Positions 9,009 through 18,484 of a stretch of 64,000 nt of DNA are shown here, piece by piece (position 1 is the first letter of the stretch; each line of letters starts with the position of its first letter). A model generated the notes under the pieces. It was given only the letters and a program-made list of their open reading frames with translations, did no database searches and was not told where the DNA came from. Where the stretch lies: positions 124,001 to 188,000 of the forward strand of contig NZ_JBQCJW010000004.1 in NCBI RefSeq assembly GCF_051967575.1, in the 5' to 3' direction. Made by a program: the position numbers and the translations under genes. The DNA comes from Solibacillus silvestris_B. GTDB lineage: Bacteria > Bacillota > Bacilli > Bacillales_A > Planococcaceae.

Positions 9009-9774
9009 AATCAAATGTCCGAAATGCCTTTACTGCGACACCTTCTTTCTCCAATTCCGTTCGTGCCAGCTTTGCAAAGCGCACTGCATGCATTCCGTCT
9101 CCGTGCAAACAAATACTATGTGCCTGAAGCGCGACTTTCGTTTGCTGAACGGAAGTGACCGTCCCCTCTTTCACCATTTCGATGATTTGCGCAATCGCTT
9201 GCGTCTCGTCAGTAATAAGCGCATTGCTTCTGTTGCGGGGTGTTAATATGCCATTTTGCTCATACGTTCGATCCGCAAATACTTCATGCACTGTCTTCAG
9301 TCCCAGCTCCTCGCCGGCCGCTGTTAACCTGCTCGATGCCAACCCGTATAAAATAAGCTGAGGGGATATATCGTATACAGCTTTCGCGATCGCTTTTGCA
9401 AGTACATCATCAGCTGCCGCCATATTATAAAGTGCGCCATGCGGCTTTACATGCTGCATTTGCACCCCTTTTGTCGTCAAAAATCCTTGGAGCGCGCCAA
9501 TTTGGTAGACGACAATATCGTATGCTTCCTGCCCGGTAATATTCATTTCCCGGCGACCGAAGCCATTCAAGTCGGGAAGCCCCGGATGTGCGCCAATTTG
9601 CACATTATTCGCTATTGCAAGTTCCACCGTTTTTCGCATCACGGACGGATCACCTGCGTGAAAACCGCAGGCGATATTTGCCGAAGTGACGTAACGCAAT
9701 ATTTCCTCCTGCTCCCCTAATTCATACCGCCCAAAGCTTTCTCCTAAATCACAATTTATATCGACTGTCATCAT
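9007..9774 (-). CDS. pxpA: 5-oxoprolinase subunit A (LamB/YcsF family)
   Basis: PxpA works with PxpB and PxpC to open 5-oxoproline to glutamate using ATP. The 255-residue protein shows the family signature from the start: VDINCDLGE, then NIACGFHAGDP, QIGAHPGLPD and VKPHGALYN. A GGAGGG site precedes ATGATG at the 5' end. Unlike B. subtilis, where ycsF lies in one transcription unit with kipI and kipA, this gene points away from pxpBC, with a 90-base shared promoter region (9775-9864). Confidence 0.92.
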   Translation of the reverse strand: MMTVDINCDLGESFGRYELGEQEEILRYVTSANIACGFHAGDPSVMRKTVELAIANNVQIGAHPGLPDLNGFGRREMNITGQEAYDIVVYQIGALQGFLTTKGVQMQHVKPHGALYNMAAADDVLAKAIAKAVYDISPQLILYGLASSRLTAAGEELGLKTVHEVFADRTYEQNGILTPRNRSNALITDETQAIAQIIEMVKEGTVTSVQQTKVALQAHSICLHGDGMHAVRFAKLARTELEKEGVAVKAFRTFD

Positions 9775-9864
9775 AATTTTGCCCTCCGCATTTTGAATCT
9801 TCCAAATGTTATGCTATTATCATGCCATATAAAAAGCACGAATCCAATGATGAGGTGAAAATCC

Positions 9865-10566
9865 ATGCCGATGCTTCAGTTTAAACAACTTAGCGACAAT
9901 GCACTATTCGTTCAGTTCAGTACGACAATCAATGAACAAACACACCGCCATATTCAGCAATCAATGAAAATATTAGAGCAGCAACCTTTCCCCGGTTTTA
10001 TCGAACTTGTGCCAAGCTATACAAATTTTTGCGTCTACTATGACCCATTCATCGTCCGCAAATCTTTTCAATTTGCCTCCACTACAACGATTGCCGAAAA
10101 GGTGCAGGAATATATAGAGAAATTACTCGATCAGCAAAGGGAATCTTTTCCGGAAGTCGGCCGCAAAATCGATATTCCTGTTTTATATGGCGGTGAATTT
10201 GGCCCCGACTTAAACTACGTTGCCAAAGTACATGGATTGACGCCGGATGAAGTGATTGAAATTCATATATCACAAAACTATCTCGTGCACATGCTCGGCT
10301 TTGCACCAGGGTTCCCGTTTTTAGGCGGAATGGACCAGCGCATCGCAACACCCCGCCATACAACGCCAAGACCTGCGATTGCGGCGGGTTCGGTCGGCAT
10401 TGCCGGCGAGCAGACAGGCATATACCCGCTTGCGACACCAGGGGGATGGCAAATTATCGGACGCACGATGACACCATTGTTCCTGCCCGGACAAAATCCC
10501 CCGACATTATTGCGGGCCGGCGATACGGTGCGATTTGTTGAAGTAAAGGAGAATGCTTTATGCTAA
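9865..10566 (+). CDS. pxpB: 5-oxoprolinase subunit B (KipI family)
   Basis: This 233-residue protein has the KipI/PxpB motifs LGFAPGFPFLGGM and GSVGIAGEQTGIYP, then TPGGWQIIGRT. In B. subtilis the homologue KipI also inhibits the sporulation kinase KinA, so a second role is possible. The last bases of the gene overlap the start of pxpC by 7 bases, a sign of coupled translation and of subunit assembly. GAGGTG before ATG 9865 sets the start. Confidence 0.92.
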   Translation: MPMLQFKQLSDNALFVQFSTTINEQTHRHIQQSMKILEQQPFPGFIELVPSYTNFCVYYDPFIVRKSFQFASTTTIAEKVQEYIEKLLDQQRESFPEVGRKIDIPVLYGGEFGPDLNYVAKVHGLTPDEVIEIHISQNYLVHMLGFAPGFPFLGGMDQRIATPRHTTPRPAIAAGSVGIAGEQTGIYPLATPGGWQIIGRTMTPLFLPGQNPPTLLRAGDTVRFVEVKENALC

Positions 10567-11489
10567 AAGTAGTAAAACCTGGATTGTTTGCCACTATCCA
10601 GGATTCCGGACGTACCGGCTATCAGCAATATGGCGTCATTTCAAGCGGTGTAATGGATCAGATCGCTTTTCGGATCGGCAATGCATTACTGAAGCAGTCC
10701 AATAAAGCCGCAATCGAAATGACATTAATTGGAGGGATGTTTCAGTTTGCAAAGGCAACGGCGATCGTTTTGACAGGGGGTATGATGCAGGCGACAATTA
10801 ATGATAAGCCTATTTCGATGTATAAAGTCATCCGCGTTAAAGCGGGCGATTTATTGAACTGTGGGGCAATATTGAATGGCGCTAGAAGCTATTTATGCAT
10901 TGCAGGCGGATTTTTGGTCGAACAGATTTTGGGCAGTCGAAGCACATATACAAAGGCGCAATTTGGCGGGTTGGAAGGTCGGGCTCTTCAGGCACAAGAT
11001 GAAATTCCCTATGAAGAATCGGCAGCAAACTATTCTGCCTTCAAAGTGAAAACAGATTACTTTTATAAAAATGCACCCATTCGTATATTACAAGGAACCG
11101 AATGGCAGCAATTCAGCATGCATATGCAAAAAAACTTTCTTGAACAAAGCTATACGATATCCCTCAAAGCGGATCGTATGGGCTTTCACCTGGAAGCACA
11201 CACGCCTATTTACATAGAAAGCCAATTCCAATTACTTTCCGAAGCAGTCACATTCGGCACGATTCAGCTACCGCCGAGCGGACAGCCGATCGTATTGATG
11301 GCGGATCGGCAAACAACAGGCGGCTATCCGAAAGCGGCACAAGTAATTACAGCCGATTTGCACCGTTTAGCGCAGCTCACTCCAAAACAATCGCTCCAAT
11401 TTGAACTTATATCAATCGAACAAGCGGAAGAAGCCTATTTGAACATTGAACAGGAATTACGCTTACTTGAAGCGCTTCTGAAAAATTAA
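10560..11489 (+). CDS. pxpC: 5-oxoprolinase subunit C (KipA, biotin-dependent carboxylase-like domain)
   Basis: The 309-residue protein has the KipA/PxpC layout: KPGLFATIQDSGRTGYQ at the N terminus, LTGGMM, SYLCIAGGF, and MADRQTTGGYPKAAQV in the last third. It completes the PxpABC enzyme. The start ATG lies inside the end of pxpB, preceded by AAGGAG at 8 bases. A strong terminator follows directly. Confidence 0.92.
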   Translation: MLKVVKPGLFATIQDSGRTGYQQYGVISSGVMDQIAFRIGNALLKQSNKAAIEMTLIGGMFQFAKATAIVLTGGMMQATINDKPISMYKVIRVKAGDLLNCGAILNGARSYLCIAGGFLVEQILGSRSTYTKAQFGGLEGRALQAQDEIPYEESAANYSAFKVKTDYFYKNAPIRILQGTEWQQFSMHMQKNFLEQSYTISLKADRMGFHLEAHTPIYIESQFQLLSEAVTFGTIQLPPSGQPIVLMADRQTTGGYPKAAQVITADLHRLAQLTPKQSLQFELISIEQAEEAYLNIEQELRLLEALLKN

Positions 11490-11490
11490 T

Positions 11491-11533
11491 ACCCCGTAAA
11501 AGTAGAAAAGCCTACTTTTGCGGGGTGAATTTT
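11491..11533. terminator. Terminator after pxpBC
   Basis: A 15-bp stem with one G-T wobble (11491-11505 with 11512-11526) and a 6-base loop is followed by a T-rich tail on the plus strand. It separates pxpC from the convergent ABC permease gene. Confidence 0.75.
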
Positions 11534-11538
11534 CCCTC

Positions 11539-12864
11539 TTATAATTCTTGTCTTAGTGCCTGCATCACTTCGATTTTCGTTGCTTTTCGCGCTGGTCGCA
11601 GCCCTGAAATCATCGCTACACCAATGCTGATAGTCGCTGCAATAACAACAAGCTGCCAAGGGATGGCCGAAAATTGGATGTTGCCGAAATTTTCTTCACC
11701 TGTTGCGGCTTCCAATACAATCGGCAATAACAGATTGGATGCGAAGCTCACTAAATACGAAATCACAATTGCGATGACCGTCCCGATGACCCCGATAAAT
11801 ATGCTTTCCATTAAAAACAGTCGCTGGATCAATTTCGGACTCGCCCCAATTGCCTTCAATACACCTATTTCACGCGTGCGCTCCGTTACCGCCATCGTCA
11901 TTGTGTTGAATATTCCGATTGATGCAATAAGCACAGCGATTGTCCCAACGAAAACGAGCCCTGCCTTCAACACTAGGAAGAACACATTCAAGTCATCCAG
12001 CTGTTCGGTAACCGAATATTCACTATAGCCCTTCCCGCGCAGTTCCTCCAGAATCGGCTTCACATACTCCAAGCTTTTCGCATAAATATCAAAGCGCTCA
12101 TAGAAAAGCTGAAAATCAGCTGTTTCACTATTATCCACTACTTGCTTATAAACATTTTCAAGAGCTTCACGTTGCTCGTCCATCATAAAAATATTGTTTT
12201 CAATCGCCCATTCATATGCAGGCTTTGGCATTACGCCGACAATCGTATAAGTCATGCGTTCTGAAAGCTTATCCGGATGCTCATTCGTGCTCAAAGCAAG
12301 CTCGATTTCCTTGCCGATCAGCGAACCTTTATAGCCTTCCTCTTTTCCGTCATAATACGTGCCTTCCGCTTCCGCCTCTTTTGATTTTTCCTCGATTAAT
12401 TTGCGGTCCGCCTCGTTCAATAATGTTTGGCCGAAATGATAGCCGACAACAATTTCGTTTTCGCTTTTTGGGTATGTGCCTTCCGATAACGGTTCCGCTA
12501 TTGTCGCATAATCGGAAAAGTCCGTTAAACGCAGCGCAGTAAATGTATCTCGGTCCTCAAAAAAGCTTTGTACAGCGGCATCCATGCTTGTCGTTTTCAA
12601 TACTGTCTGCACATTTTCAACCGCTTCAATCTCCGCTATTTCCTCTGCCGAAAACTGTGCATCGCCGCCGCGTACTTCAATTTTTGTGACGCTTTCGCTC
12701 GATAAGATTTCCTCTTCCATCGATGCCTGGAGCCCGAATCCAATCGATGCAAGCACGATTAAAAACGCACAGCCCATCGTTGCCGCAAGTACCGTCATAA
12801 ATACACGCAGCTTATTTTTCTTAATATGCTGCATCACAAAATCCACCTGATCCTTAAACAACAT
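11539..12864 (-). CDS. MacB/FtsX-type ABC transporter permease
   Basis: The 441-residue protein has one N-terminal membrane helix (about 20-42), a roughly 230-residue outer MacB-PCD domain, and three C-terminal helices with the FtsX motif MTMAVTERTREIGVLKAIGA. Such permeases move lipoproteins, peptides or antibiotics, or sense them, by mechanotransmission. The GTG at 12873 is in frame, but AAGGTG is better placed for ATG 12864. With that start the gene overlaps the end of its ATPase gene by 11 bases, so the two are translated together. No membrane-fusion partner gene is next to it. Confidence 0.85.
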   Translation of the reverse strand: MLFKDQVDFVMQHIKKNKLRVFMTVLAATMGCAFLIVLASIGFGLQASMEEEILSSESVTKIEVRGGDAQFSAEEIAEIEAVENVQTVLKTTSMDAAVQSFFEDRDTFTALRLTDFSDYATIAEPLSEGTYPKSENEIVVGYHFGQTLLNEADRKLIEEKSKEAEAEGTYYDGKEEGYKGSLIGKEIELALSTNEHPDKLSERMTYTIVGVMPKPAYEWAIENNIFMMDEQREALENVYKQVVDNSETADFQLFYERFDIYAKSLEYVKPILEELRGKGYSEYSVTEQLDDLNVFFLVLKAGLVFVGTIAVLIASIGIFNTMTMAVTERTREIGVLKAIGASPKLIQRLFLMESIFIGVIGTVIAIVISYLVSFASNLLLPIVLEAATGEENFGNIQFSAIPWQLVVIAATISIGVAMISGLRPARKATKIEVMQALRQEL

Positions 12865-13552
12865 GCTGTTCACCTTCTTTCACCAACTCGCCGTCATGCA
12901 TGCGAAAACGCTTATTGGCAATCATTGCCACTTCCTCGTCATGCGTAATAATAATGAATGTTAAATTCAGTTCACGGTTTAGTTGCTGGATAAGCATCAA
13001 AATATCCTGTTCTGTTTCCGAATCCAGGCTGCCTGTCGGTTCATCCGCCAATAAAATGGGCGCATTCGTCACAAGTGCACGCGCAATGCTTACACGCTGC
13101 TGCTGCCCACCTGACAATTCATTCGGGAAATGATCCGCCACTTCGTTTAAACCAACCTTTTTCATAATAATCTCCACACGTTTTCTGCGCTCCATCACAT
13201 TCATTCCCTGAAGCTTCAGCGGCAATTCAATGTTTTCAAATGCAGTCAAGCTAGGCATCAACTGAAAGTTTTGAAAAATAAAGCCGAAGTTTTCCAGGCG
13301 AAACTTAGCGCTCTGGGCTTCATTAAATGCTGCAATCTCCTGGGCGTTCACTAAAATTGAGCCATGCTCCGGCTTCATGAAACCAGCTATTGTTTGCAGC
13401 AGCGTGGATTTGCCCGACCCGCTTTTTCCGACGATGGCCACAATTTCGCCTTGCTTTACATCAAATGTAACATTTCGAAGTACCGGCACCCGTTTTTCCT
13501 TTCCTTTTTTGCCGATCAAAAATGTATGCTGCAGGTTATTCACTTTAATCAT
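12854..13552 (-). CDS. ABC transporter ATP-binding protein (LolD/MacB class)
   Basis: This 232-residue ATPase has Walker A GKSGSGKST, the Q-loop IFQNFQLMPSLTAFEN, signature LSGGQQQRVSIARAL, Walker B LLADEPTGSLD and the His switch ITHDEE, all intact. These match the subfamily that pairs with MacB/FtsX permeases. AAGGAG lies 8 bases before ATG 13552; the GTG at 13561 overlaps that site and is less likely. It is first in a two-gene operon. Confidence 0.88.
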   Translation of the reverse strand: MIKVNNLQHTFLIGKKGKEKRVPVLRNVTFDVKQGEIVAIVGKSGSGKSTLLQTIAGFMKPEHGSILVNAQEIAAFNEAQSAKFRLENFGFIFQNFQLMPSLTAFENIELPLKLQGMNVMERRKRVEIIMKKVGLNEVADHFPNELSGGQQQRVSIARALVTNAPILLADEPTGSLDSETEQDILMLIQQLNRELNLTFIIITHDEEVAMIANKRFRMHDGELVKEGEQHVV

Positions 13553-13673
13553 ACCGCTCACTCCTTTTCCCTTGTATTCAGTGTAAAGGGCAAATCTTAA
13601 TATTTAGAAAGGCTAAAAGTGAAGAATTTCTTAAGAAATCTAAAATAAAAGCATAATTTTTAATTCAAGAACA

Positions 13674-13760
13674 AAAGTGCTAAAGCGCCCGTTCAACTCC
13701 GACAGACATTCGAGGACCCGACGCAAAAGTAAACGTTCCACCACTTTTGCAGCGGGCGCT
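13674..13760. repeat. Structured dispersed repeat, copy 1
   Basis: The element starts with AAGTGCTAAAGCGCCC. An outer stem AGCGCCC (13684-13690) pairs with GGGCGCT (13754-13760), and an inner stem GCAAAAGT pairs with ACTTTTGC (13743-13750). A second, longer and diverged copy sits at 50201-50353. Shared left end, shared inner hairpin and intergenic position point to a dispersed, RNA- or DNA-folding repeat family rather than chance. Confidence 0.6.
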
Positions 13761-14003
13761 GAAGATCTGTCTTTTTAATTTTGGCTTTCATTTCAATTAA
13801 CAATTTTTACGGGTACAACTACCAGTCTCGTTTCTTCAGTTAATATGTCTGTCTATTTTATTCGCCAGCTGAAAATCCCCGAGGCAATCTAAGCATATTT
13901 TCAGTGAAGCGGCTCCATGGCAAAAAAGAGACGGATTCCCGCAACTGGGATGAAGAGGGATTCGCTATTAACGGGGGGCGGTCCGTTTAAATGCCTCTTT
14001 AAG

Positions 14004-14193
14004 AAATAGACGGAAAAATTCCCCTTATTTAAAAAATACAATAAAAAATGGTCTCAATAGACGGAGAAATTCCGCCTATTGACCTAAAAAACATGAAAAT
14101 GGAGTATTTTTCTTTGGATAACCGGAAAAATTCCTCTTATTTACTCCAAAAAGAGCCACATTGCGCAAATAACCGGAAAATCTCCGGTTATTT
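14004..14193. repeat. Cluster of four short palindromes with an AATAnnCGGAAAAnTTCC core
   Basis: Copies lie at 14004-14030, 14055-14081, 14116-14141 and 14168-14193. Each is about 26 bases and imperfectly self-complementary around a GGAAAAATTCC-type core with AATA/TATT ends. The fourth is a near-perfect hairpin (11-bp stem) with a T run. A fifth copy is at 49193-49216. No reading frame covers them. Confidence 0.65.
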
Positions 14194-14435
14194 TTCTTAT
14201 TAATTTAATTAAGAGCCGGAATTTCTATCAGGGAGTGTAAATTTCGCCGACTCCAATCCAAAAGAGAAGCCCTTATTAAAAATGATAGTGGATTTTAAAT
14301 AACCGTGGATTTTCCGTGCCTTTCTTTTGCACGGTGGGGTCTAATGGTGCGAAAAGTTGGCGCGGTTTGCCTGGACGGGGACAACACTTTTTTATAAAGT
14401 TATCTACATTGCCAAAATCTATAGTTTCCTTAAAA

Positions 14436-14479
14436 AGCACGAAAAACCGCAAGCACAGCTCCCTCAGTGCTTGCGGTTT
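14436..14479 (-). terminator. Terminator of the beta-propeller gene
   Basis: A perfect 13-bp stem (14444-14456 with 14467-14479) with a 10-base loop is followed on the minus strand by a T-rich run. It lies 12 bases past the stop codon. Confidence 0.8.
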
Positions 14480-14490
14480 AGCATCAACTA

Positions 14491-16623
14491 TTAAAAACCT
14501 GTCATTTGCTGCTTTTCAAACGTTTTCCCATTGAAACTTGTCACCTTCGAACGAGACACTGTAAACAATTGATCCTCTACATATAAAAGGCGCTGCACTA
14601 CATTGTACGAATCCTCATATTGTTCACCAGGACGCGCCTTTTCCATAAGGTCTGCCACAAGTTCAATGCCAGAAGTCGTCACTTTATAAATTTGGGCACC
14701 CGTTCCCTCATATTTCAGACGGTCCTCCTCATCTGTCGGCGAGTAAATCGTTACAGGGAAGCCGTAATAATTTTGGCGCGGGTCTCTGAATAAAGCTTTA
14801 TGGTCATATTGAACAGAAGAGTATGTTCCGCGTCCACCGATAACAACTGCTTGCTTTTCTTTCGGATTGTTGAAATCCGTCACATCAAACAAGCTCAGCT
14901 TCATGCCCTGTGTCAGCACAACAGGCTCTTTGGCACCTTTCTCCATGCGAACTTCCGTATCATAGCCGATCCCAAGAAGATGATTTTCGCCAATCGGATG
15001 CAAATAATTGCTGAATCCCGGGATTTTCAGTTCCCCCAGCACTTTTGGAGCTTTCGGGTTTTGCGTATCGATGACAAATAGAGGATCTGTTTCCCTAAAT
15101 GTTACTAAATACGCTTTGTCCCCGATAAAACGGGCCGAGTAAATGCGCTCGCCTTTTGCTAAATCATTCACCGCGCCTACTTGCTTTAAATTCGCATCCA
15201 AAATGAACAAGTGGTTTTTGGAATTCGCCTCCGTTCCCCATGCATTGCCTTCTGTCGTTGCAATACGGAAATGGCCGTCATGCTCATCCATTGAAAACTG
15301 ATTCAATACAGCGCCTGTCACTTTTCCTTGCGCCGTCATTTTAACCGCTGTCTTATCAATCGAAATTTTGTAGATCGTCGTTTCATTATTTTCGCGTGCC
15401 GGCATTATGTTCGATGTCGTTTCATCAGGAGACACGATATCAACAGCCGGCCAGAAACCGTAACGATTCATCGATGCAATGTAAATCGCTTTTTCGGACA
15501 TATACATTTGCCCGCTGTTCCCTAAAAAGCTCTCTGTTTTCCATTCATTGGACTTTGCATTGCTTACATCAATTGCAGATACGATCAAATAGTTCGGCTC
15601 ATTGCTTTCAGGTAAAATACGGATTTTTTCGACCGGCATAATCGTTTCTTTTTTCCCGTCATACGTGGACGGACGCAATTCGACATCAGCTGTTTCCCGA
15701 AGCAGCCAATAGTTCGGCATACGGCTCGACACAACGTATAAATAGCTGCCTGACTTGCGAATATTCGTAATATCTCCATCATGCCCTACCTCGCGCACCA
15801 AAGTCGGGTTTTTCGCATCCTTCACATCATAAAAAGCAATTTTCGTTACGGTTTTCCCGTCGTAATGCGGCTCTTTTTGTGTTTGAATATATTCCGTGTA
15901 CCCTACGATTAATGTATTTTCATGGAGCATTAAATGCGATGGGTAAATTTCTTTGCCGATTGTCAAACGCTTCACTACTTGTAAAGTTTGTGCATCGACA
16001 AAGACTACTTTATTATCAACAATCGTATAAATATAGCGACCGTCTGTAATCGTAATGTCTCCTTCTTCAATGCCCTCCACTTGATTGTTTGTAGTGGAAT
16101 GGCTCCCCGCTTCGCTTTTAGATTCGCTCGTATCCATTGACATAGCGGATTCCTCTGTCGGCATATCGTTAAATCGATTCGACAATGCATTTTCCGAAGC
16201 TAAAAATACCCGAAAATAATCTTTCAAATCTTCCGTTGAAGCAATTTCCCCCACTTTCCTGACGACTTCAATCGCCACAGACTGATCCTGCTGCGATTTT
16301 GATTTCTTCGCGTATGCTGCTTGTTTGATTTGAAGGGCGTATTTCCCTGCCTTCAACCCGTCAACTGATAAAGTTTTCCCGCTGCTGTCAATCGAAAATT
16401 CCGCCTTCATATTTTTTCCTTTTTCATCTGTTACAACAATTGAACCATCCGTTAAACTCTTTTCCGTGATTGGCTGCTTCAGCGTAATGGAATACGTGCC
16501 CCCTTCATATAAAATACCCGTTGCCTGCGCTTCTATATTTTTAGTGAACATAACATAACCGAGCGCTAAAACAGCAGTAATTGAAGTGATAAGCCCCATG
16601 CCAAAAAGTTTGCCTATTTTCAT
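14491..16623 (-). CDS. Secreted beta-propeller domain protein (PF09826-type)
   Basis: This 710-residue exported protein has an N-terminal membrane anchor or signal (about 5-25), an Ig-like beta segment (about 35-110), a linker rich in Ser, Met and acidic residues, and a large propeller that begins at TNNQVEGIEEGDITITDGRY, the family signature. Repeated blades such as LMLHENTLIVGY and VVSAIDVS follow to the end. The family is known in Bacillales and archaea without a proven function; binding of wall or extracellular polymers is a guess. GGAGGGG is 5-6 bases before ATG 16623; the in-frame TTG at 16656 precedes that site and is rejected. It diverges from an ECF sigma gene. Confidence 0.85.
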   Translation of the reverse strand: MKIGKLFGMGLITSITAVLALGYVMFTKNIEAQATGILYEGGTYSITLKQPITEKSLTDGSIVVTDEKGKNMKAEFSIDSSGKTLSVDGLKAGKYALQIKQAAYAKKSKSQQDQSVAIEVVRKVGEIASTEDLKDYFRVFLASENALSNRFNDMPTEESAMSMDTSESKSEAGSHSTTNNQVEGIEEGDITITDGRYIYTIVDNKVVFVDAQTLQVVKRLTIGKEIYPSHLMLHENTLIVGYTEYIQTQKEPHYDGKTVTKIAFYDVKDAKNPTLVREVGHDGDITNIRKSGSYLYVVSSRMPNYWLLRETADVELRPSTYDGKKETIMPVEKIRILPESNEPNYLIVSAIDVSNAKSNEWKTESFLGNSGQMYMSEKAIYIASMNRYGFWPAVDIVSPDETTSNIMPARENNETTIYKISIDKTAVKMTAQGKVTGAVLNQFSMDEHDGHFRIATTEGNAWGTEANSKNHLFILDANLKQVGAVNDLAKGERIYSARFIGDKAYLVTFRETDPLFVIDTQNPKAPKVLGELKIPGFSNYLHPIGENHLLGIGYDTEVRMEKGAKEPVVLTQGMKLSLFDVTDFNNPKEKQAVVIGGRGTYSSVQYDHKALFRDPRQNYYGFPVTIYSPTDEEDRLKYEGTGAQIYKVTTSGIELVADLMEKARPGEQYEDSYNVVQRLLYVEDQLFTVSRSKVTSFNGKTFEKQQMTGF

Positions 16624-17055
16624 ATTAACCCCTCCATTTCCATTGTTTGTATTCAATTAGACTCAGCAAAAGAAAAAAGGTTACAGAATATTAAAATTTT
16701 TAATGAAAAGAAGTCATTTCCATTACACAAAAAACAAAACGATACAACGATAGGCATCTAGTCTGTTAGCTCTTCAATTAAACCTTCAATATAATGGAAG
16801 CAGGAATACAAAATTCATGAAATAGTGAGGAGTCTGAAGAGTTGTTTCAAGACGATCAGTTGCTTCAGTTAAAGTTCATAGTGTTGCTATAGGCAATTCT
16901 TTTTCTGATTGGGCTATATGTGTAGGTTCATTCAATAAAAAAATGGAAATAAGGTTTCAACGTTTTACAGTTTTAACCAATAAGTGAATATATAAAACTA
17001 TTATGAGTCACTTTCAATTCGAGGCTCGTCTAATCTATGAAAGGAGGCGCTATGA
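16624..17055. other. Intergenic region between divergent beta-propeller and sigma-factor genes
   Basis: This 430-base AT-rich spacer must hold both promoters. I could not identify a convincing sigma-A or ECF (TGAAAC/CGTC) promoter. Around 16830-16930 a short plus-strand frame reads like a charged segment and two hydrophobic stretches but is interrupted by a TAG; this may be a relic and is too weak to call. Confidence 0.4.
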
Positions 17056-17604
17056 GTGATAGATGTTGAAGCAGATTATTCAGAAGTTTCATCAGATGTA
17101 ATACTGAATCAACTGATGGACGACTATGCAGCCGATTTTAAAAGAATTGCTTTCTTATATGTGAATGATTTGTCCGAATGTGAGGATATTATTCAGGAAG
17201 TTTTTATAACCTGTTATCAAAAGTTATCTAGCTTCCGGCATGAATGCAGCTATAAGACTTGGTTAATTCGTATTACTATCAATAAATGCAAGGATTATAA
17301 AAAACGTTGGAGTATAAAGAAGCTGATTTATAAGCCGATTATTTCATCCGTACTCACAGTTCCATCTGCGGAAGAACAAGTTATTAATGCACAGGCTTCA
17401 AGAAGTATGATTGAACAAATAGCCAAGCTGCCAACCAAATATAAAGAGGTACTCATCCTTTATTATTATGAGGAATTGACCATGGCCGAAATAAGCGAAA
17501 TTCTCAGTATTAATATTAATACGATTAAATCAAGACTACTTCGCGGAAAGAAAATTCTTCAAAGCAAATTGGAAAGGAGAAATAGTAATGGACAAATTCG
17601 ATAA
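17056..17604 (+). CDS. ECF-type RNA polymerase sigma factor
   Basis: The 182-residue protein has sigma region 2 (about 20-90) with ECEDIIQEVFITCYQ and KTWLIRITINKCKDY, and region 4 (about 120-175) with LPTKYKEVLILYYYEELTMAEISEIL and NTIKSRLLRGK, with no region 3, as in ECF factors. The start is a GTG placed 8 bases after AAGGAGG (17041-17047); an overlapping ATG at 17052 leads to a stop after five codons. The gene overlaps the next one by 17 bases, the usual arrangement of a sigma factor with its membrane anti-sigma factor. Confidence 0.88.
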   Translation: MIDVEADYSEVSSDVILNQLMDDYAADFKRIAFLYVNDLSECEDIIQEVFITCYQKLSSFRHECSYKTWLIRITINKCKDYKKRWSIKKLIYKPIISSVLTVPSAEEQVINAQASRSMIEQIAKLPTKYKEVLILYYYEELTMAEISEILSININTIKSRLLRGKKILQSKLERRNSNGQIR

Positions 17605-18388
17605 ACATGTGAAAGAAGAGATACGGGGATATTTGAATAAACATGTGCACTTTTCTCATGAAGAAGGTCAGCAAATTCGCAGAAAAGCAGCAAAGAAAAG
17701 CCCGGCAAAAAAGTTCCATGGAGTTTACTACACAGTTTTGGCTTCTGCTTTTGTATTGTTCACCATTCTATGCCTGCCGCTATTTAAAACTTTAAACTTT
17801 AATGGCAGCTCCCAAGCCGATTATCGTGCAATGGAAGTAAAAGTAACTGAGGAAATGAAGGCTTCTTTACATAATATCGTTAATGGAAAGGCTAATAAAA
17901 GCAGCTGGAAAATGTTGTCAAATGAAGTCACAAACCACTTACAACGATCAATAATTAACAGTCCGGAAAAGTACGAGCTTAAGAAAGCTAGTTTTAATTA
18001 CTGGTCGAAAAGCGGTGGATACAAAGATTCCTATTCACCAGAGGAAATTACATTAGCTTTAAGTTTCCAAAGTCCGCAAAATTCTTACTTCACACAAATT
18101 TTTAAAGGTGAAGTTAATCTTGAAAACAACCATGACATCATAGAAAAAGCCGGGAACTGGAAACTCATCCCGGCCTCTGAAACACCTCATGGCGAAAATC
18201 AATACATCATAGCTGTTTCGGAAATAGCAGTGGATCATGAAAAATATACAATCATTGTTCAAACTTATGACCTTCATGATGATATTGATGCCGCCCCTTA
18301 CTCTAAAACGGATATCCTGGATTTTACACAATCTCTGAAACCCGAATCAGCAATAAAAAATTTATTACAGATCATTCCTGATGACTAG
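17588..18388 (+). CDS. Putative membrane anti-sigma factor for the upstream ECF sigma factor
   Basis: The 266-residue protein has a cytoplasmic N-terminal part of about 45 residues, one membrane helix (about 47-66, YTVLASAFVLFTILCLPLF) and an outer domain of about 195 residues with no family I recognise. The call rests on position (17-base overlap with the sigma gene) and on topology, which fits sigma-binding inside and sensing outside. No zinc-binding HxxxCxxC motif is present. The start MDKFDKH loosely resembles MDPFKKQ of the second putative anti-sigma factor in this window (50474-51544). Confidence 0.65.
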   Translation: MDKFDKHVKEEIRGYLNKHVHFSHEEGQQIRRKAAKKSPAKKFHGVYYTVLASAFVLFTILCLPLFKTLNFNGSSQADYRAMEVKVTEEMKASLHNIVNGKANKSSWKMLSNEVTNHLQRSIINSPEKYELKKASFNYWSKSGGYKDSYSPEEITLALSFQSPQNSYFTQIFKGEVNLENNHDIIEKAGNWKLIPASETPHGENQYIIAVSEIAVDHEKYTIIVQTYDLHDDIDAAPYSKTDILDFTQSLKPESAIKNLLQIIPDD

Positions 18389-18484
18389 AGCATATTTTTT
18401 GAAGTAAATTAAAATATAAGATGAATGGTAAGCTTGAAATAAAGAAAATAGCACATTTTAACAATACACAAGACGAACGGCCAG

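Larger units (their letters stand above)
13553..14435. other. Long gene-free spacer rich in repeats and palindromes
   Basis: This stretch of about 880 bases contains no reading frame with a ribosome binding site. It holds a stem-loop repeat (13674-13760, listed separately) and four short palindromes (14004-14193, listed separately). Between them, 13790-14000 shows only weak local complementarity. A partial copy of the palindrome unit, lacking its right half, begins near 14297. The promoter of the ABC pair should lie in the first 100 bases on the minus strand. Confidence 0.6.

Noticed and set aside
11525..12028. A 167-codon plus-strand frame
   Set aside because: It is antisense to the ABC permease gene and has no ribosome binding site or family features.
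16830..16930. Possible small membrane-protein relic with an internal TAG
   Set aside because: Too short, no start site and no recognisable family; mentioned only in the intergenic note.
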